Part shown: piece by piece, positions 47,640 through 60,930 of the stretch
Layout: every line of letters starts with the position of its first letter
How positions within the stretch are numbered: position 1 is the first letter of the stretch
From: Eulemur rufifrons
Lineage: Eukaryota; Chordata; Mammalia; Primates; Lemuridae
Assembly: GCF_041146395.1 (NCBI RefSeq)
Contig: NC_090996.1
Span: 27,490,738-27,554,737, forward strand
Direction of reading: 5' to 3'
DNA length: 64,000 nucleotides
Notes under the pieces: model-generated
What the model was told of the DNA's origin: nothing
The model's database searches: none
The model's input: the letters and a program-made list of their open reading frames with translations, nothing else
Translations under genes and position numbers: made by a program

Positions 47640-48182
47640 AAGTCCTCACTGTGGTTTTCATTTCCTTTTTATAATTACTAGGGAAGTTGAGCATCTTTCA
47701 TGTGTTTTCTGAGCACTTTGATTTCTTCCTCTCTGAGCTGTGTCCATCTCGGCCTATTTGTCCCATTGAGATATTTATAAATGGCTTTTTCTTAGTAACT
47801 TGGAGCACTTATTTACATGTTTTGCAGATAAATCTCTTGTCAACTTATATCAGCTGTCGCTATCTTTTCTTAGATGTAATTATCTTTTCATTTAAAAAAT
47901 GTTGTTTTGATGAGCGGAATTTTTAAGTTTTAATGTCATCCCATTTGTCAATTTCCTTTATGATCCATGCATTTTTTGGTCTTGTTTAAGAAATCATTCT
48001 TTATCTTGAGGTCATAAAAATTCTCAACTATATTTTCCTCTGAGAGCTGAAAAGGTCTTTCATATTTAGGTCTTTAATTTATCTGGAATTGATTTTTGTC
48101 TGTGGTAGGGATAGGGATCACGGTTTTATTTCTTTTTTCTTTTCTAGTTGGGTTTACCAGTGGCCCCAGCACCATTTATCAG
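47640..48182 (-). mobile_element. Old L1 LINE ORF2 fragment
   Basis: Antisense of L1 ORF2: 'cccatttgtcaatttccttt', 'tttaatttatctggaattga' and 'tggccccagcaccatttatc' in order. Non-coding now. Confidence 0.8.
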
Positions 48183-48690
48183 TTAGTCGTTCTGTGCAGA
48201 AAAGCATTGACATAGCAGACCTGAGACTTGCCCTTCAAAAGGCCTGTGCACAGGGTTGGTGCTTGGCTGGCACCTGGGGAACTGGACCTGGGGAGGGTTT
48301 CCATAGTGTGGTGTATGCTGAACACCTGCCTTTCCTCCTGGGAGTCTGGAATTTGGCACGTTAGGTAGCACGTGCCCACGTGACCAGAGCCCCATAAAAA
48401 CCTTGGGTGCTGGGTCTCTGACAAGCTTCATTGACTGGCAAAACGTAGCACATGTTGTCTGTTGGAGGAGTCAGCACGTCCTGTGTGACCCCACTGGGAG
48501 AGGACTCATGGAAACTGGCTCCTGGTTTCCTGTCTGCTTCATTCCATGCACCATTCCCTTTGCTGATCTTGTTCTTTGTCCTTTTTGTGATAAATCCCAG
48601 CAGGGAGTATGACCATATGCTGAGTCCTATGAGTCCTCCTAGCAAATCGTCAAATCTGGGGTGATCTCGGGGACCCCCCAACACACTATC
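48183..48690 (+). mobile_element. Solo LTR (ERV-type)
   Basis: Plus strand. TATA-like 'cataaaaaccttgggtgctg' at about 48393, then 'gtgataaatcccagcaggga' and an end 'ggggaccccccaacaca'. The layout is that of a common old LTR with U3, R and U5 parts. Its left edge follows an L1 fragment. Family name not certain. Confidence 0.65.
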
Positions 48691-49330
48691 CTTTCCCTGC
48701 TGATATTAAAATAATCCTGAGAAGTAGCTATTGAGCAATATTCTTAACTACCTTTGAACCTTAGTTCCTTCTAAACATCTAACCTTCCTCCCTTTTCATT
48801 GCCTGGCGTATACCTTATATCACTCAATAAATAATTATTGATAGCCACAGGAAAAGAACAGTGAAAGTGCCACAGTCGTTTGGAGGAAGGCAGTAAATAT
48901 TCAGTAGTAAATCTTTTGAGCAGGTATATTTTATGTTTTTGCAATGAGTGACATAAACATTCCCATATCTATTTAAGATTGGCAATCGTAATTTTTTTTT
49001 ATCATCTTGGAACATTTTCCCTTAGTATCTTTAGTTAGGAATTTTTTCTCTTCCTAATCTACTGTGAAAATTAAAACTCCCCGGGCTATTTAACAGGCTC
49101 TCCATTCCTGCCTTGGTGTCACTATATGATTTCTAACATATCAAGCTATTCAACCAATTGCTTTTATTTATAAGTGTTTCTTTAGGTAATAGTTTATTTT
49201 TGGTTGAATGAGTATATTAAAATGTTTTAAAGACATGTCTACGGGTATTTAAAATATTATTTCTGTAAGTGTTATGGTCACTTCTACATATTTCTCTATT
49301 GGTTTATTTATAAGAATATCTTTCTTTTGT
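48691..49330. other. Intronic sequence
   Basis: An L2-like end may lie at 48700-48840 ('cactcaataaataattatt'). Nothing else recognised. Confidence 0.35.
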
Positions 49331-50110
49331 AGCGTTTTAAATACCGTAGTCCTTGCCCACAGAGAGGAGGGAAACATGCGGACAGATTATGGTGGTCGCC
49401 ATTGTATGCTGGGAAGTGGGAGTTGCAGCACAGTTAAAGGTTAACATATCATAAAACTTTATCAAGTGTCTCACTGTCCATCTAGTGCCTTCTGTCCCAT
49501 AGACGGTCACGTGACCAGCTTGTTCTCCAGCAGTGGTTTTCTCTGGTGGCTGCGTGAACAGGTCAATAGTGTCCAACCAATTTCTTCCCCTAATGAACGG
49601 AAGCAAATAATCATGCCCATTTCAAAAACTGCTCTGAATTGAGCTTAATGCCTTAAATCACACCCACGGTGAATGGAGCCCCTTTGTCACCACTAATGAC
49701 TCTGACATCCCTCTCGACTCACATGCGATTCTCCTCAGCTCCCCGTAAACAAGTCTGTCTCTGTTCACTTATTCTACCGAAAAAGGCAGCCAAAGGAGGA
49801 TTTATTTTTTCCTCCCTGTTCTTAAAAGTCTGATAGAAAACCATTCTGAGTGTCTCTCTGCCATTTACGAGGCAGAACCATTCTTCCTGATGATCGACCC
49901 TCGCTGGCGTCCGCCCTGCAACGTGATGAGCACCATACAGCTATCGTTGGCTGTTACTGTCGTATTTGTCATCGCTGGGCTCCATTACATTGCTGTGTTG
50001 GGCAGTCTTCCTGATTTGGAAATGGAAATGTTATCCAGTGCAATACTGGCTCCTTAGAGCTTTGAGCAAATGACTTACCAAGCATGTTAAATAGATGTGG
50101 ACCTTTAGCC
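49331..50110. other. Intronic single-copy sequence
   Basis: Non-repetitive, moderately GC-balanced stretch. 49860-50060 has no repeat signature and could be a conserved element. Confidence 0.35.
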
Positions 50111-50159
50111 TTTTCTCTTTCAATTAGCCAGGAAAGCTGGTGCATTGCTTGGGAGAGTG

Positions 50160-50560
50160 TTTGGCCGCAGGTAACAAGCCACCCAAGTATTGGTAGCTTA
50201 AATCAGTGGGAGTCCACAGTACAGCAGCCCAGCAGTGCCCTCGGGAACCTAGGAATTTTCTAACGTTAAGCACCATCATCCTTAGCCTGTTGGTTTTCCT
50301 CTTCATGGTTGCTGCTTCGTGGTCTCAAGGTGGCTGTTTGGGCCATATATGGGCCCCCTTTATCGGGAAAGCAAACACTTCCCTAGGCTTCTGCCCTCTG
50401 TACACACCCATCCCAGCCCCACCGCCTTGTGGACTTCTGTTGAGGTCCTATCGGTGAGATCTGGGTCACCTGGCCATTCCTGGACTCCAGGGAATCTTGG
50501 AAAGCAGGGAAGAGGAGTGTGCTTACTGGCTTGGACCAATCCTATTTTGCCACTTGGGCA
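50160..50560 (-). mobile_element. Unclassified ancient repeat
   Basis: 'gccgcaggtaacaagccacc' and the 'ctggccattcctggactcca' end resemble the family at 23175-23575. Weakly supported. Confidence 0.3.
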
Positions 50561-50869
50561 TGACACATTGCTGTCCTGAGCAAAGTTGGGTTTCTGTTGG
50601 CAAGGAGGAAGGGAGGGTGGGTACCGGGTGCACAGTGGGCGGTGTTGGCCGCAGACATGTATTCTCCATCTCTCTTTCTCCCACACAGGCACACACACCA
50701 CATCGACAATAGATACATAATTACCAGAATCCAGCCTGAACATGTCACCTCTTTTCCAAGCTCCCTTAAGTGGATTCTCCTTGTTCTTTGGGGATGGAGG
50801 ACTAAATAGTTAAAATAAAAATAAATACAAAGTCCAAAGAGGTCTGGCCTGCCCAGTCCCCATGGCCTG

Positions 50870-51200
50870 ATCTTGCACTGTCCTTTTCTGTGCTCTTTGT
50901 GTACCAGCCCACTGTCCTCTTTAAGGTCCTCACACTCTGTACTCTCTTTTCCTGCCACAGGGCCTTGCACCTGCTGAGAATTCTCCCCTTCACTCCTGTG
51001 CCCCCAGCATCATCACCTCCCACTCAGAGAAGCTGCCCTTGACCTCACTTGGCTCCAAACGCCTGATATATGAAGGAAAGTTTCCCTTATTCGTAACAGT
51101 AATAATGCATTCTAATTTTACATATATTTGTGAGACCCTTTTATTGTCCTCATCCTCAGTAGACACTAAGCTCCATGAAGGCAAGGACCAGACCTAATTG
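50870..51200 (+). mobile_element. L2 LINE
   Basis: 'cacagggccttgcacctgct', 'cactaagctccatgaaggca' in L2 3' order on the plus strand. Confidence 0.75.
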
Positions 51201-51273
51201 TAGTCATGATTTATATTCATTAAAAATGCTTTTGGCTACAGATTGTTTTCAAAGTGTCTTAAATAAAGCAGGG

Positions 51274-51294
51274 CTTATTATTATTATTATTATT
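51274..51294 (+). repeat. (TTA)n microsatellite
   Basis: About seven TTA units. Confidence 0.85.
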
Positions 51295-51744
51295 TTTCAC
51301 GTAATAACAAGGCCAGGCTGCTCCTGGCATTGGTTCATTTGCTTCGTGCTATTCTTATCAGTGTCCCTGCCATTTTTCTTGTTTTCCTCATGGCTACAAA
51401 ATGACTGCTGTAGCCCAGCTATTGCCTCCCTGTTTAAGAGAAGAAGGAAGGGAGGCACTACCACTGACACCTGACCCTTTTATCAAGAAAGCGTTAGTTT
51501 CCCTGGAATCCTGCCAGCCAATTCCTGCTTGTGTTTCCTTGTCACTTGGCCACCTCTAGCTATAGAGGAGGCTGCAAATGATGCATATAGCCTTTCCAGC
51601 CTCCATACTGGAGGTGAACAAGGGAGAAAAAAGAGGAAGTGGGAGTTAGACTAGCCTAGCAGTCTGCCCGACCCCCGGAGCCCCAGCATTTACCCGAGCA
51701 AGTACTTGGTATTAATGGACAAGTAGAAGAAACTCACCTGCTTT
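51295..51744. other. Intronic sequence
   Basis: Nothing recognised. Confidence 0.4.
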
Positions 51745-51960
51745 GATTATTTGTTCATTCATTCATTCGGTGTCCAGTGCGAGCCAGTCTCTACACTAGT
51801 TACTCTACGTACACGTTTTCTTTTTCCCATGACAGTTCTGGCAAGGTAAACGTTATCATTTTTATTTTGCAATAAGAAACAGAATCTCAGGAAGAATAAA
51901 TAACTTGCCTAAGGTTATGTGGCTCTGTAGGGGTCAGATCTAAGACTCCAACCCAAACCC
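51745..51960 (-). mobile_element. MIR SINE
   Basis: 'ttgttcattcattcattcgg', 'aacttgcctaaggttatgtg' in MIR order on the minus strand. Confidence 0.75.
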
Positions 51961-52519
51961 ACCCACCCACCTCCCAGCGGCTCACCTTCCACAGTGCGGT
52001 GCTGGCTTCCTGATCACAGCTGATCCTAAGATCAGTGTATGAAAACTCCTGCATTTGGCCTTAATGGTTGTTAGTCTGCCAGTTTAGCTTCTACACTGAA
52101 CATGTTTTGGCAAAACAGTTTGCTACTAGTATTGCAACTGAACAAAATATATTAAAACTGTAATTTGGGGTGATTTTATATTTGGGGTCTAACCAGGTGA
52201 CATCCATTTTACGAGCAGGGTTATAATTTTTAGCAGAGGATTTATGTGGCAGGCTCCTTAATAAGCATTTATACCCAGTGGTTAGTCTGTGCTCATAAAC
52301 TCTAAATAATTTGCAAAATCTTTTTCTGTTTAAGTAGGTAAGGAACTTTGCCAAGAATTTTTCGCCCTTCCTTATTCCTGAAAAAAATCTGAGCATTTTC
52401 ATTTCAGAATAAATGGAACCGTGATCATCTGTATTCATGTCCACAGCTTACAGTTACGCATTTGTGAACTAAAATATTCAGAGACATTTCATCTCTGCAA
52501 CATGTTTTTTTAATAATGT
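51961..52519. other. Intronic single-copy sequence
   Basis: Nothing recognised. Confidence 0.4.
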
Positions 52520-52800
52520 GCAGGGGGGTTTTGCGTGTGTGTGTGATTATAAAAGTAATAGATGAGCAATTGAAATTGGGGAAGAATGAGAAAAATCGTT
52601 CATAATTCTATACCACCCAGAGGCAATAACTATTAACATTTTTGGCATATTTCCTTCCTAATCATTTGAAAATTTTTTTGCATAGCTGAATTCATACATT
52701 ATTTGCAGTTTCATGTGCTGCAATTTTTCATATAACATCAACAAGCCTCTGTGTTATTACAAGCATCATGGTGAATGGCTGCATAATGTCCCTTCATTAG
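52520..52800 (-). mobile_element. Old L1 LINE 3' fragment
   Basis: 'ttataaaagtaatagatgag', 'ctggataatgtcccttcatt'-like end; antisense L1 3' region. Confidence 0.55.
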
Positions 52801-53559
52801 GAAAGCAGCATCCTTTACTGGGCTGCTCTTCTTATGTGATGGACTTGGATTCTCTCTCGGATGCACGATATGTGCCTTGAATCGTTAACATTTTCTAAAG
52901 GAAGAAGAATCCAAATTCTGACACATCTGCCAACAGGCCCTCTCCCTCCATCAAAAACCGCGCTAACAACTTATCGCTGGGGAGGCATCAGTCATTATTA
53001 TCGTCATGATGCCTTTGCCCTGGTAGAACAAGATGCTGGTGATTTTTATGTTTTAAAAAATGACCAGTTCCTTCAGTCTTGCAGGCAGGGGTCCCCAGAC
53101 ACAGAAGATGAATACCAAGGAGATAGAAAATCACCCAAGTGTTCCCTCCGGCTGGTCCCTCCCACTATTCCATATCTGGCCACAGCTCTGGTGACCCCAG
53201 AGCCCCTTTGCCGCCTGGCTCCGGCTTCTCTTTGCTTCTCACAGCTCAGCAGCCCCTCTGACCTTGCAGCCTCACGCGGTTCATAGCATTCTTTAGTAGG
53301 GCAAGGGGAAGCTCCTTGGACCATCTGTTAACTTTTCATTCTTCAGAAAAAAGTGGCCAATAAAAGTATTACTGCCAGAGAGGTTATTTGAAACTCAATC
53401 CCAAACATCCCCATCCCCATTCGCCAGGGCCTGCCCATTGCTCTTGGGATCCAGACGGGTCCCTACAGCGGGGGCACAAGACTGTGCCTGATCTGGCCCT
53501 GCCTGCTGCACCTCCTGTCTCTCCCCAGAGCGCCCTGGGCCCCAGCTGTACCAGCTGCT
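52801..53559. other. Intronic sequence
   Basis: The 141-residue plus-strand frame from 52861 has no recognisable domain and no splice signals that fit CPPED1. Nothing else recognised. Confidence 0.4.
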
Positions 53560-53985
53560 TTTTGGTTCTTCAATGTCCCTTTTACACACTGTTCCCGCAT
53601 ACTCTGTCCCCTCTTCTTATAGACTGCTCCCTCTGCCTCCTCCTCCTTCTCCCCTTCTTCCCACACCTGAGCACCTGCTTGCCCTCGGACACGTGCTTCC
53701 TACCCCGCAAGTGGTTGCTCAGATGTCACCTTTTCAGTGAGGTTGTCCCTGATTTTAAAGTTGCCGTTGTCCCCAGCCACACCGGCTCCCCCAGCTCCTG
53801 CCCTGCTGTTTTCCTCCGCAACACTCAGCACCGCCTAATACGCTGCCTAGTTTCCTTACTAACTGCACCGATGGTCCGTCTTTCTCCATGAAAACGTAAG
53901 CTTGATGAAGGCAAGAATTCTTTTGCCATGTTCTTAGTGCCTGGTACTGAGTAGGCATTTGATAAAGAGTTGTCAAGCAAGTGGA
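53560..53985 (+). mobile_element. L2 LINE
   Basis: 'tgctcagatgtcaccttttc', 'aagcttgatgaaggcaagaa' and 'ggtactgagtaggcatttga' follow the L2 3' end closely. Confidence 0.9.
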
Positions 53986-54040
53986 AAGAGATAGTAACTC
54001 TAAGTCCCTTCCCCTCCTCTTCCTTTGTAGTCACCCCTCA

Positions 54041-54215
54041 CAGGGGTGGGGAACCTGCGGCCCAAGGCCACATGTGGCCCTCCAGAGCCCCAAGTGCAGC
54101 CCGACCGAATCCAAACTTCACAGAACAAATCCCTTTATGTGTTCTGTAAAATTTGGATTCAGTCAAAAGGCCGCACTCAAGGATACGGAAGGTTCCAGTG
54201 TTACAGCAGCTGGAC
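54041..54215. mobile_element. Palindromic hAT-like MITE
   Basis: Left end CAGGGGTGGGGAACCTGCGG at 54041. Two arms of about 40 bp are reverse complements at roughly 80%: the left arm carries CGAATCCAAACTTCACAGAA and the right arm carries TTCTGTAAAATTTGGATTCA, with a short AT-rich loop between them. The right terminus is diverged ('ggaaggttccag'), so the end and target duplication are not firm. A non-autonomous hAT-type element with no coding capacity. Confidence 0.7.
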
Positions 54216-54729
54216 GTTTCCAGACTAAGAAAGCCCAAATCCAAAGGTGTTTGACCTTCTGCTCATCTCTTTATGGTGCTGAGCAATATTTGGATACGAT
54301 GTGCACATTTTCAGCCCACTGCTGAATTTGGGGTACCTCTGAAGGCCCAGGCTGCCCGAGACATAGGGACTCCCGAATGCCCTGGTCACTTGGACAAAGT
54401 CAGAACACGGAAGTGCTGGGCAGCTTGCTCGGTCAGGCTCCAGGGACCAGGGAATCGTGCTTCCTGGGTGGGAGGTGATCAGATCCATTTATACCCTCCC
54501 TGGGACTGAAATGATGGCTCACAGTGGTGTCCAGGCCTGGCTCTCTTCCACCCTTTGGGGCAGTTTAATCTAAATATAACTTTCTTTCCTCACTGGGGTG
54601 CTGAGAAGGACAGGCCTCTTTTTAATCTCTTGCAGAGACATTAAACAGCATGTGAGCACAATTTCTGAACCGAGACTTCTCGTAGCACCTTTGCAAACAA
54701 GTCATGTTTTCTTCCCCTGTTTTATTTTA
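54216..54729. other. Intronic sequence
   Basis: Nothing recognised. Confidence 0.4.
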
Positions 54730-54865
54730 TTCATAATAACTAACATTTATATAGGGCTTGCTGTGTTCCAGGCATTGTTCTAAGTGCTTTGCAGAAGTGA
54801 ACTTAATCTTCGTAACAATCCCATAAAGCAGGCAGTATAATTATACATGTTGTTACTCCAGGTGT
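54730..54865 (-). mobile_element. MIR SINE
   Basis: 'ctaacatttatatagggctt', 'ccaggcattgttctaagtgc'; MIR on the minus strand. Confidence 0.8.
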
Positions 54866-56280
54866 AATTGATCTTTGGGCACCTGGATCTTGGCGCAAAT
54901 TGCTTTATCAGTGTCGTCTGCTCCTCCCATCTCTTACTCAAGGGAAAGGCAAAAATATGAATCGTTCCATAGAGTGTGCAAGGGGCAGATTTTCAGGCCC
55001 CTACTGGGGTGTTGCACCCAGGGTCTCCCGGACATCTGTGCACTTGTGATGGCAGTGACATAAGTCTACCTGGCTCTCTCCTGCTGGTGACCCTGCAGGC
55101 GGTACTCCCAGCTTCTTCTCTGCCTGTTGGCAAGGTTCACCCCATTTCCCTGGCTTCGACCCAGAGTCTGTCCTGAGTCTCCCTGCCTCCACTGGTCTCT
55201 GAAGTCTGGTGATGGGCATGGAAGGGCTGGTGAGCACCAGGTGAGATGGGGTCCATTTAGGGTCTGGGCTCGGCCTATGTGCCTCGGCCCTCACTTGAGT
55301 TGTGGTTTTTGTTGGGGACACATCCTGGTTCGCAGTCCCCTGTATTCCAGTGGCCTCCATCACTCCCCTCATCTGCTCTGATGGAGGGATGTCATGGGAA
55401 CCTTGCACACTCTCAGAGGAGTTGAACTGCATTTGGGGACAGGCATTTAAATACCTTTGGGGACAAGAAAGTTATTTACTAACACAAAAATTCTTGTGTA
55501 GTGCTTTATATCATTACGGAATTCTTATTTTATAGTAAGCAAAAAGAGTATTTATGATTCGGATTTTTTATTTCATCTTCCATCTTTATTCACATTACAG
55601 ATGCATGTGGATTGATGAGTCAAATAGTTGTACTCGGTAGGTTGTACAAAGCAGCAGCTCACAACTCCTCACTGGCCCATTGCTCACTTCCAGAGGCTGC
55701 CGCCCTCAAAGAGTTGAGCTGATTTTGTGGATACTCACTTCCACAGTTCTAAACAACATGCTTGTGTTGCTATTTCTGCATCTACGCACTGCTGTGTATT
55801 AAATTTGTGCCCTGGACCATGAGGGTCTAGCTCTGTCCTTCTCTCCATCCATCCCCACGTTCCGTCCCCACCTCTTCCCAGTGTTATTAAATACTGATTT
55901 GGTTTATATCAGCGTTCAGTATTTATAACATCACGCCTATATATACATTATTTTAAACATTATGCACAACCGAGCTGTGTAGTACGCCACGATTATTTTT
56001 CTGCACTTTTATTTGTGGTTTTTAATGTTTTTTTTTCTTTTTAGTTTTTTAAATGTACTAATTCCACCTCCAACTCTTCTTCCAAAGGTATGAGCACATC
56101 AATTTCCTGTCAATAAATTAAGAAGATATGTGTCCTATCAGTTTCAGCTTCTTGAAGAGATTTCTCCTGGAGCCCTCTGTTTCCTGACTAAGCTGATTAA
56201 GGTGGGGGAGGGAGACCTTCTTGCCCACTATCTTCACCATAGGGTGGTGAAGGCTCCCCATTTCCCTAATATCCCTGACT
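54866..56280. other. Intronic sequence
   Basis: No exon or named repeat recognised. 55860-56080 is AT-rich. Confidence 0.4.
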
Positions 56281-56284
56281 TTTT

Positions 56285-56595
56285 TGTTTGTTTATTTTTT
56301 GGTTTTTTTCCAAGACAGAGTCTCACTCTGTTGCCCCAGCTAGAGTACAGTGGCGTCATTGTAGCTCACTGCAACCTCCAACTCCTGGGCTCAAGCGATC
56401 CTCCTGCCCCAGCCTCCTGAGTAGCTGGGACTACAGGCATGTGCCACCATGCCCGGCTGATTTTTTATATTTTTAGTAGAGATGGGGGTCTCATCCTTGC
56501 TCAAGGTGGTCTTAAACTCCTGAACTCAAGCGATCCTCCCACCTCAGCCTCCCAGAGCGTTAGAACTACAGGCATGAGCCACCACGCGCGGCCTC
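56285..56595 (-). mobile_element. Alu
   Basis: Minus-strand dimeric Alu, moderately diverged, without the strepsirrhine linker. Clean target-site duplications were not found. Confidence 0.92.
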
Positions 56596-57089
56596 CTGAT
56601 ATTGGTGTCTTTAGGCAGTTTCTTTTGGCTCCCAGGTTCCCCAGAGTGGATACCTGCAGGAGGGCTCTGCCTGGCTGCTTTTACTCCGAGAGTTCTAGGA
56701 GTCAGATGGAGAGAAAAGGCTGTGTTCTGAAATCCAGGGTAAAACCTGTCCTCTTAACCCCGCTGTTTTCACTGTGGGACCCCTGCCCGGGCATGCCTGC
56801 TAGCTCCCAGAATCCCTTCGCTTACTCTCTTCAACAACTAAAGTCCCCTCTTCTGCTGGGGTGAGGACAGTAGTCCAGCTTCATGCCATTTCAAGCCATC
56901 TTTCTGTTTTAGTTCTCTTTTGACTCCCATTTCCAAGAATACCTAAAAATTGAGGTTTTAATGTAAAGCAAAAGGCAACTAATCTGAAGTGGAGAGCTGG
57001 AACACGTGATGCTACCCTTGACCCTGCACCCCCCTGCCTCCAGCTGAGATACAGAAAACATCTGCCAGACTCCAGAAGCCTTCCTCATG
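56596..57089. other. Intronic sequence
   Basis: Nothing recognised. Confidence 0.4.
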
Positions 57090-57530
57090 CCCCTTCTCTG
57101 TCAGGAAACTTTCCATCACTGTGGCTAGTTGTTTTGCCTGTTCTTGAACGTCACAAAAATGGCATCATACACTGTGGACTCTGGTCTTCTGACTTCTGCT
57201 GTGCATAATGGCCATGTTATTACATGAGGCAGCACTTAGTTCCTGGTTATTGCTGTGCCATATTTCATCTAATGATTAGATCACAGGTTATTCACGCATT
57301 CCACCATTGATGGATATCCGGGTTATTTCTACGTGCGGGCTATTATGAACAAAGGTGCTGAGAACATTCTTGTTCGTGTCTTTTAATAGACCGATGTGTT
57401 CATTTCTTTGGGTATATTCTGAGGAGTAGAATTACTGGGTCATCAGGAAGATGTGGTTTAGTCTTTGGTAAATACGACCAAAGCATTTTCCAGAGTGGTT
57501 GTACCAAGTGAGGTGATTCGTGACTTTTCT
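57090..57530 (-). mobile_element. Old L1 LINE 3' region
   Basis: 'gtcacaaaaatggcatcata', 'ccattgatggatatccgggt' and 'ttggtatattctgaggagta'-like order; antisense L1. Confidence 0.75.
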
Positions 57531-58743
57531 CAGTGCCAGCTAAATATTTAACTTCCTAAGCCAGCTAAGCCCAGTACCACTCGCCCACCTGCTTTCTGGT
57601 TTCCAGGTTCTGAGGCTGTTTCTCCTCTCCTGTTATCTCTGTCCTTGAGAGTTAACTGTCTTTGCAGTGGGATTTGTAGAAGGAACGAAGCTAAATGTGT
57701 TTTCAATCCACCATCTTTAACCGAAAGCCTCTGTTGCGTTTTAAGATGACTTCTCTGTCTCCCTAAACATAATTACTCTGTGTTTCCTCTGAGTCATTTC
57801 TGCTTAGTGGCTTTATAAACAGAGTTTTAATGCCTCAGCCTTTCAGTGCTACTCCAGGAATCATTTTCTGCAGTCTGCACTGCCAACAAAACGACAACAT
57901 AATTCTGATTCCCTATCTTTTTCAGAGATAATGACTAATAAACAGCACAAATTGAAGGTATAGTCCGTGGGATTCTTTCTTTTAGTTTTTTTCCTCTGAG
58001 TTTGCAAAAATCTGAATTTACTATCATATGGACTTTTAAGCTGATCAAGTTATGTTTGAGTCTTGTAATGTCCCAATGTTTAACCTTGCAGTAATATCCC
58101 AAGTGTCAGTCCCAGGTGTCCCCTTGTTCCTGGAGCCATTTTTACCACTTTGGTTTGGGTGTGCCAGGGCTGGGAGGCACTGTTGAACTTCCAGCGCCCT
58201 GAACTGGAAGTCAGAACAGGTTTCCCCAAGGAACTAATGGGATATGATTGACTCTCCACACCTCCACCCCCCACCCCTGGGTTCCCTCTGGAGCTTTCTC
58301 TGGTGCAGAGATAGTGGTCACAGACACCTTCTTTGTCCACAGTGGTGGTGACCTCACCAGCAGACAGGTCAACAGGCACTCTCAGTGCTCAGATGCCCCT
58401 CACACTCTGCACGTCCTGTCCGCCTTCCACCCAGGCCCTCCCGAGTGAGCTCGCCCTCTGCCCTCTGCTAGTTTCTCACAAACTTCACCCATCCCTCTCG
58501 CACCACAGAACTGGCAAGACCATGCCACTGCTCTCCTGGTTACAGGTCACTTCTTTGATGCAGTTTTACTCTTTAAAGTAGTCTTTGCATGAGGCGGGGC
58601 CCCAGCCACCTAGCCAGGGTGCAGTAAGGCAAGTAAAGTACTCATCTCAGTCTTGGCATGTGGGAAGAGTTCCCTGAACAATGGCTGATACATTCATAGA
58701 GTGAATTTCTGAGCAACCTAGGAGAGTTATTTGCTGCCCTTGG
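57531..58743. other. Intronic single-copy sequence
   Basis: No exon or repeat recognised with confidence. Confidence 0.4.
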
Positions 58744-59469
<726 letters not shown>

Positions 59470-59474
59470 CTTGG

Positions 59475-60744
59475 TCAAACCCAAATTGTGATTGGCTCAC
59501 CTCACTTTCTCAGGGGGGGTCTCAAGAATGTAACCAACCTGCAGACCCTTCATCTTTAACTCCCCTGCTTCTTCATATATTGGGGCTATGTTATCCTAAA
59601 TCTACTAATTTTGTGTATTTTACTTCTGTTAACATAATAAATAGTATTTCTAAGTGTAGATAATCATATAATTATACCTCTACCCACCCTGTAATCAAAT
59701 GCATTTAATATACTTATTACCGTACATAATACATTTCTCTCCTGTGGTATATTGAATTCCCTTCCGATCATTGCTACCTATGGGTAGAAATAGTGGCTCT
59801 GTTTCTGTGCTTACTGATAAGAACAGTTTTGAAAGGAGAAAGGGGACAAATTCTAGCCATAATAATAGAGATTTCAAATATTTTGCTGGGAAAGTAAACC
59901 AGGCAGCATGGGAAGGAAGCTTGCTTGGAATCCTAACGCAGTGAAATAGTACATTCATCTGTGCTGGGGATTAATTAGGTTCCTCTGAGTTAGCCTGAGA
60001 TCTAACCACTAGTTACAGTGTGATTTCTGTGACAAACCACAGCTGCATTCCAAGTAGCCAGTTCCTGAACAAATTTTTGCATACCGTACATTTGTATGGC
60101 GAAGACCACTCTAAGAGGATAATAAAATTGTCCAAGTCTGATATCTTTGCTTTGTAACACTGCTGCAGGGGAGATAATTTACAAACCTTTGGAAGTTAAT
60201 AAATCCGTGTTACAATGTTCTTAAGTGCAGAATTATGATGAATTCAGAAGTTGTAGAGCCTCATCATTATTTGATGATTTGAGGGAAATTAACATTACTC
60301 CATCAGACTGGAATTCCTGAGTAAAAATGGTTGTGATATCCAGAATCTCCCCTGCAATTCTGGTGACCTCTCTGATAACCTCTGGGCAGATTCGATGACT
60401 TGGTGCTGCTGTATTTCCCGTTGCCACTAGCCGGAATGCCCGTCTGGATGATTAAATTGGATACATTTCAACAATGTCTAAAACTCCCCAATGTTGGACA
60501 CATATTTGGTTGTAGTAATGTGCCTGGGAAACACATGGTCAAGTTGTATATCCTCTGAAGCCTGTGAGGGTTATTTGCTGTTTATCATCGCTTAGCCAGT
60601 GGTTCCTTGACAGGCGCTGCGAGGAATGTCCTTAGAATGGCGTGGAAGAGTTCTTCTCCTGACAGCCCTGGCTTAAACCTCATGTGCACAGTCTCAGCTT
60701 CATGGGGAAGGGCACTGTCCCACTCACCGTGCTGTCCCAGGCAC
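59475..60744. other. Intronic single-copy sequence
   Basis: No repeat recognised. A 64-codon stop-free minus-strand frame at 60233-60427 begins at GTG, not ATG, and matches no family I know. Confidence 0.4.
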
Positions 60745-60930
60745 CTAATAACCCTGTACATGTAACATTGGTGTTTTGGGGTTTTTTCCCTATTCTTTGA
60801 AGGTAAGTATTATTACTGCTTTATACCTAGAGAAATTAAGACAGCACACAGCTATGTAAGAGGTGATGTCATAGTGACAGGGTTGTTGTCAAGATGAAAT
60901 ATATGTGAAGTGCTTACCTTGGTGCCCCGG
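60745..60930 (-). mobile_element. MIR fragment
   Basis: 'aggtaagtattattactgct' and 'gacagcacacagctatgtaa' match the MIR core, degenerate. Confidence 0.5.

Noticed and set aside
52861..53286. 141-codon plus-strand frame tested as a possible later CPPED1 exon
   Set aside because: It lacks the GNHD and GHxH motifs and any similarity to the CPPED1 C-terminal part.
60233..60427. 64-codon minus-strand frame with a coding-looking composition
   Set aside because: It opens at GTG directly after a stop, has no ATG, and matches nothing I know. A frame of this length is expected by chance in 64 kb.
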